This document shows positions 30,473-31,625 of a stretch of 31,625 nucleotides of DNA, piece by piece. The stretch comes from Myxococcales bacterium (lineage in GTDB: Bacteria > Myxococcota > Polyangia > HGW-17 > SLPX01). The number at the start of each line of letters is the position of its first letter. Position 1 is the stretch's first letter. The notes below the pieces were generated by a model that had not been told where the DNA came from, did not search any database, and saw nothing but the letters and a program-made list of their open reading frames with translations. The position numbers and the translations under genes were made by a program. Where the stretch lies: NCBI GenBank assembly GCA_007131745.1, contig SLPX01000201.1, positions 1-31,625 on the forward strand, read 5' to 3'.

Positions 30473-31081
30473 ATGAAGAATTACATAGCTGTATCCGGAA
30501 ACATGGGAGCGGGAAAGACGTCCCTGGTGGATTTCCTGTCGAGAAGGTATCCACTGAAACCTGTTTTCGAACCAAATGCCACGAATCCCTACCTGGATGA
30601 TTTCTACAAGGATATGAAAAGGTGGGCTTTTCAGAGCCAGCTTTATTTTTTGACCGCGAAATTTCGTCTGCACAGGGAGTTGGAGAAGTACGAAGGATCC
30701 GTGATTCAGGACAGGACAATTTACGAAGACGCGGAGATTTTTGCATTGAACCTGAAGCGGGGGAGGTGCATTTCGTCCAGGGATTTCTGCACGTACTGGG
30801 AGCTTTATGAAACTATTTGCAAGGAACTCAGGCCTCCGGATGTGATGATTTATTTGAGGTGTTCGGTGGGAGCGCTTCGCAAGAGGATACTCCACCGGGG
30901 AAGGGACATGGAGGCCGCGGTGCCGGTGTCATACCTGAAACGTCTTCATAGGTTGTACGAAGACTGGATATCACGTTACGATCTATCACCGGTCATTGAA
31001 ATCAACACCGACAAGGTGGATTACGTGACCGACCTCGTCGACAGGCTGGATTTGTTGAAAAAAATCGAGGACTTTTTATAG
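30473..31081 (+). CDS. Deoxynucleoside kinase family protein
   Basis: A 202-residue deoxynucleoside kinase (deoxyadenosine/deoxyguanosine kinase type) that phosphorylates deoxynucleosides for salvage. It has the P-loop SGNMGAGKTS at residues 8-17, the DRTIYED motif (equivalent to the DRS region, contributing to sugar binding and catalysis), and the LID-type HRGRDME segment with arginines for phosphate binding. ATG 30473 has CGGAG just upstream; a longer frame to 30410 has no ribosome site and lies over a short inverted repeat (AGGGG...CCCCT at 30417-30438). The 279 bases upstream (30194-30472) hold no convincing gene. Confidence 0.9.
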   Translation: MKNYIAVSGNMGAGKTSLVDFLSRRYPLKPVFEPNATNPYLDDFYKDMKRWAFQSQLYFLTAKFRLHRELEKYEGSVIQDRTIYEDAEIFALNLKRGRCISSRDFCTYWELYETICKELRPPDVMIYLRCSVGALRKRILHRGRDMEAAVPVSYLKRLHRLYEDWISRYDLSPVIEINTDKVDYVTDLVDRLDLLKKIEDFL

Positions 31082-31223
31082 GTTTTTGTTTCCGTTCATT
31101 CTTGAAACTGATTGGCATCAGGACCGGGTTGTCGGGCGGAATGGAGTTTTTTTTCTTCAGCTTCTTGCCGTGGAAGCGAACCTTTGATATGAGTTGAATC
31201 CAAATTGAAAAGGAGGTGCGTGT

Positions 31224-31625
31224 ATGGACCAACTGAAGTCCGGTAAAGGCCCTTTGTTCCAGATGGAAAAAGTCGATGATTTGCGTCATTGGATCCGTGA
31301 AAACAAACCCAAGGGTCTCGTCTCGAAAGTAATGAGTGAAAAAGAAGCCGTGTCCAAGTTCGTGACTCGGGGTTGTTACATGGGTGTCGAACTCTACGGT
31401 TCGGTTCGATGTCCCATGTCGCTCGTGAGGGAGGTTGTAAGGCAGGGCATAGGTGATTTGAGGTTGGCCGGCCAGGGAGTTCTTGAAAACGACTTGTTGA
31501 TCGCCGCGGGTTTGGTGAAACAGCTCGATATCACGTACCACGGATACGAAGTTTTCGGGATTTCTCCGGTGCTGAGACGCGCGTGCGAAACCGGTGAAAT
31601 CCAGACGGTGGAGTGGTCGAATGCA
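31224..31625 (+). CDS. CoA-transferase subunit A, 3' partial
   Basis: The first 134 codons of a family-I CoA-transferase alpha subunit (glutaconate/acetate/3-ketoacid type), running off the window edge. It starts at ATG 31224 behind AGGAGGTG. After a leader of about 35 residues come KVMSEKEAVSKFVTRGCYM, then YGSVRCPMSLVREVV, DLRLAGQGVLENDLL, LVKQLDITYHGYEVFG and SPVLRRACETGEIQTVEWSNA, the usual order for this family. The product would transfer CoA between carboxylic acids together with a beta subunit expected just downstream. It fits an organism with anaerobic or amino-acid fermentation chemistry, which is inference. Confidence 0.88.
   Translation, partial: MDQLKSGKGPLFQMEKVDDLRHWIRENKPKGLVSKVMSEKEAVSKFVTRGCYMGVELYGSVRCPMSLVREVVRQGIGDLRLAGQGVLENDLLIAAGLVKQLDITYHGYEVFGISPVLRRACETGEIQTVEWSNA

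Noticed and set aside
1..31625. CRISPR arrays, tRNA or rRNA genes, insertion sequences
   Set aside because: No spaced palindromic repeats, cloverleaf-like segments, rRNA motifs or transposase genes were recognised by eye on either strand.

Overview
The window reads as a chromosomal segment of a Gram-negative, diderm, deltaproteobacterium-like organism, perhaps Myxococcota/Bradymonadota-like. This placement is an inference. It rests on the holB-ricT-tatD neighbourhood, yajC-secD-secF, many predicted lipoproteins, TPR plus barrel-like envelope proteins, and large cysteine-repeat surface lipoproteins. Most genes have moderately high GC; a short island near 29.5-30.3 kb is visibly richer in A/T. 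No rRNA, tRNA, CRISPR array or intact transposon was seen.

Layout. (1) 1-4.4 kb, plus strand: DNA polymerase III delta-prime (holB, 5' end cut by the window), a PSP1/RicT protein with an unusual basic Gly/Arg/Lys-rich N-terminal extension, a HEAT-repeat protein, TatD nuclease and a small membrane protein. (2) 4.6-9.9 kb, plus strand: an AmmeMemoRadiSam cluster made of the radical SAM enzyme AmrS, a 65-residue Tat-signal peptide, AmrB and AmrA, followed by a PDZ lipoprotein, a DUF4349 lipoprotein and another lipoprotein. (3) 10.1-16.5 kb, plus strand: yajC, secD, secF, recJ and a small membrane protein. (4) 16.5-19.0 kb, minus strand: two paralogous TPR/barrel envelope proteins. (5) 19.1-23.5 kb: an S11 D-Ala-D-Ala carboxypeptidase facing a STAS regulator, a small acidic membrane protein, a thioredoxin-fold Cys-rich lipoprotein and a DUF523-DUF1722 protein. 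(6) 23.7-29.5 kb: two large Cys-rich lipoproteins, a small cytosolic protein, a polytopic membrane protein and two diverged copies of a repeat that carries gene-end remnants. (7) 29.5-31.6 kb: a nucleotidyltransferase/partner pair, a deoxynucleoside kinase and the start of a CoA-transferase subunit.

The most striking observation is AmrB (6065-7129). It is a single uninterrupted reading frame in which the two halves of the MEMO fold are in swapped order. The C-terminal module with the metal-site cysteine comes first, then a charged linker, then the N-terminal module with the metal-site histidines. This is a circular permutation, and all five expected site residues are retained. AmrB and AmrA both begin with lipoprotein signal peptides that resemble each other. 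In this lineage the Amr partner proteins are therefore predicted to work outside the cytoplasm, while the radical SAM enzyme has no export signal. The Tat-signal peptide between AmrS and AmrB is a possible exported partner or substrate. Other notable points are the enlarged periplasmic parts of YajC and SecF and the relics around the cysteine-rich gene cluster.
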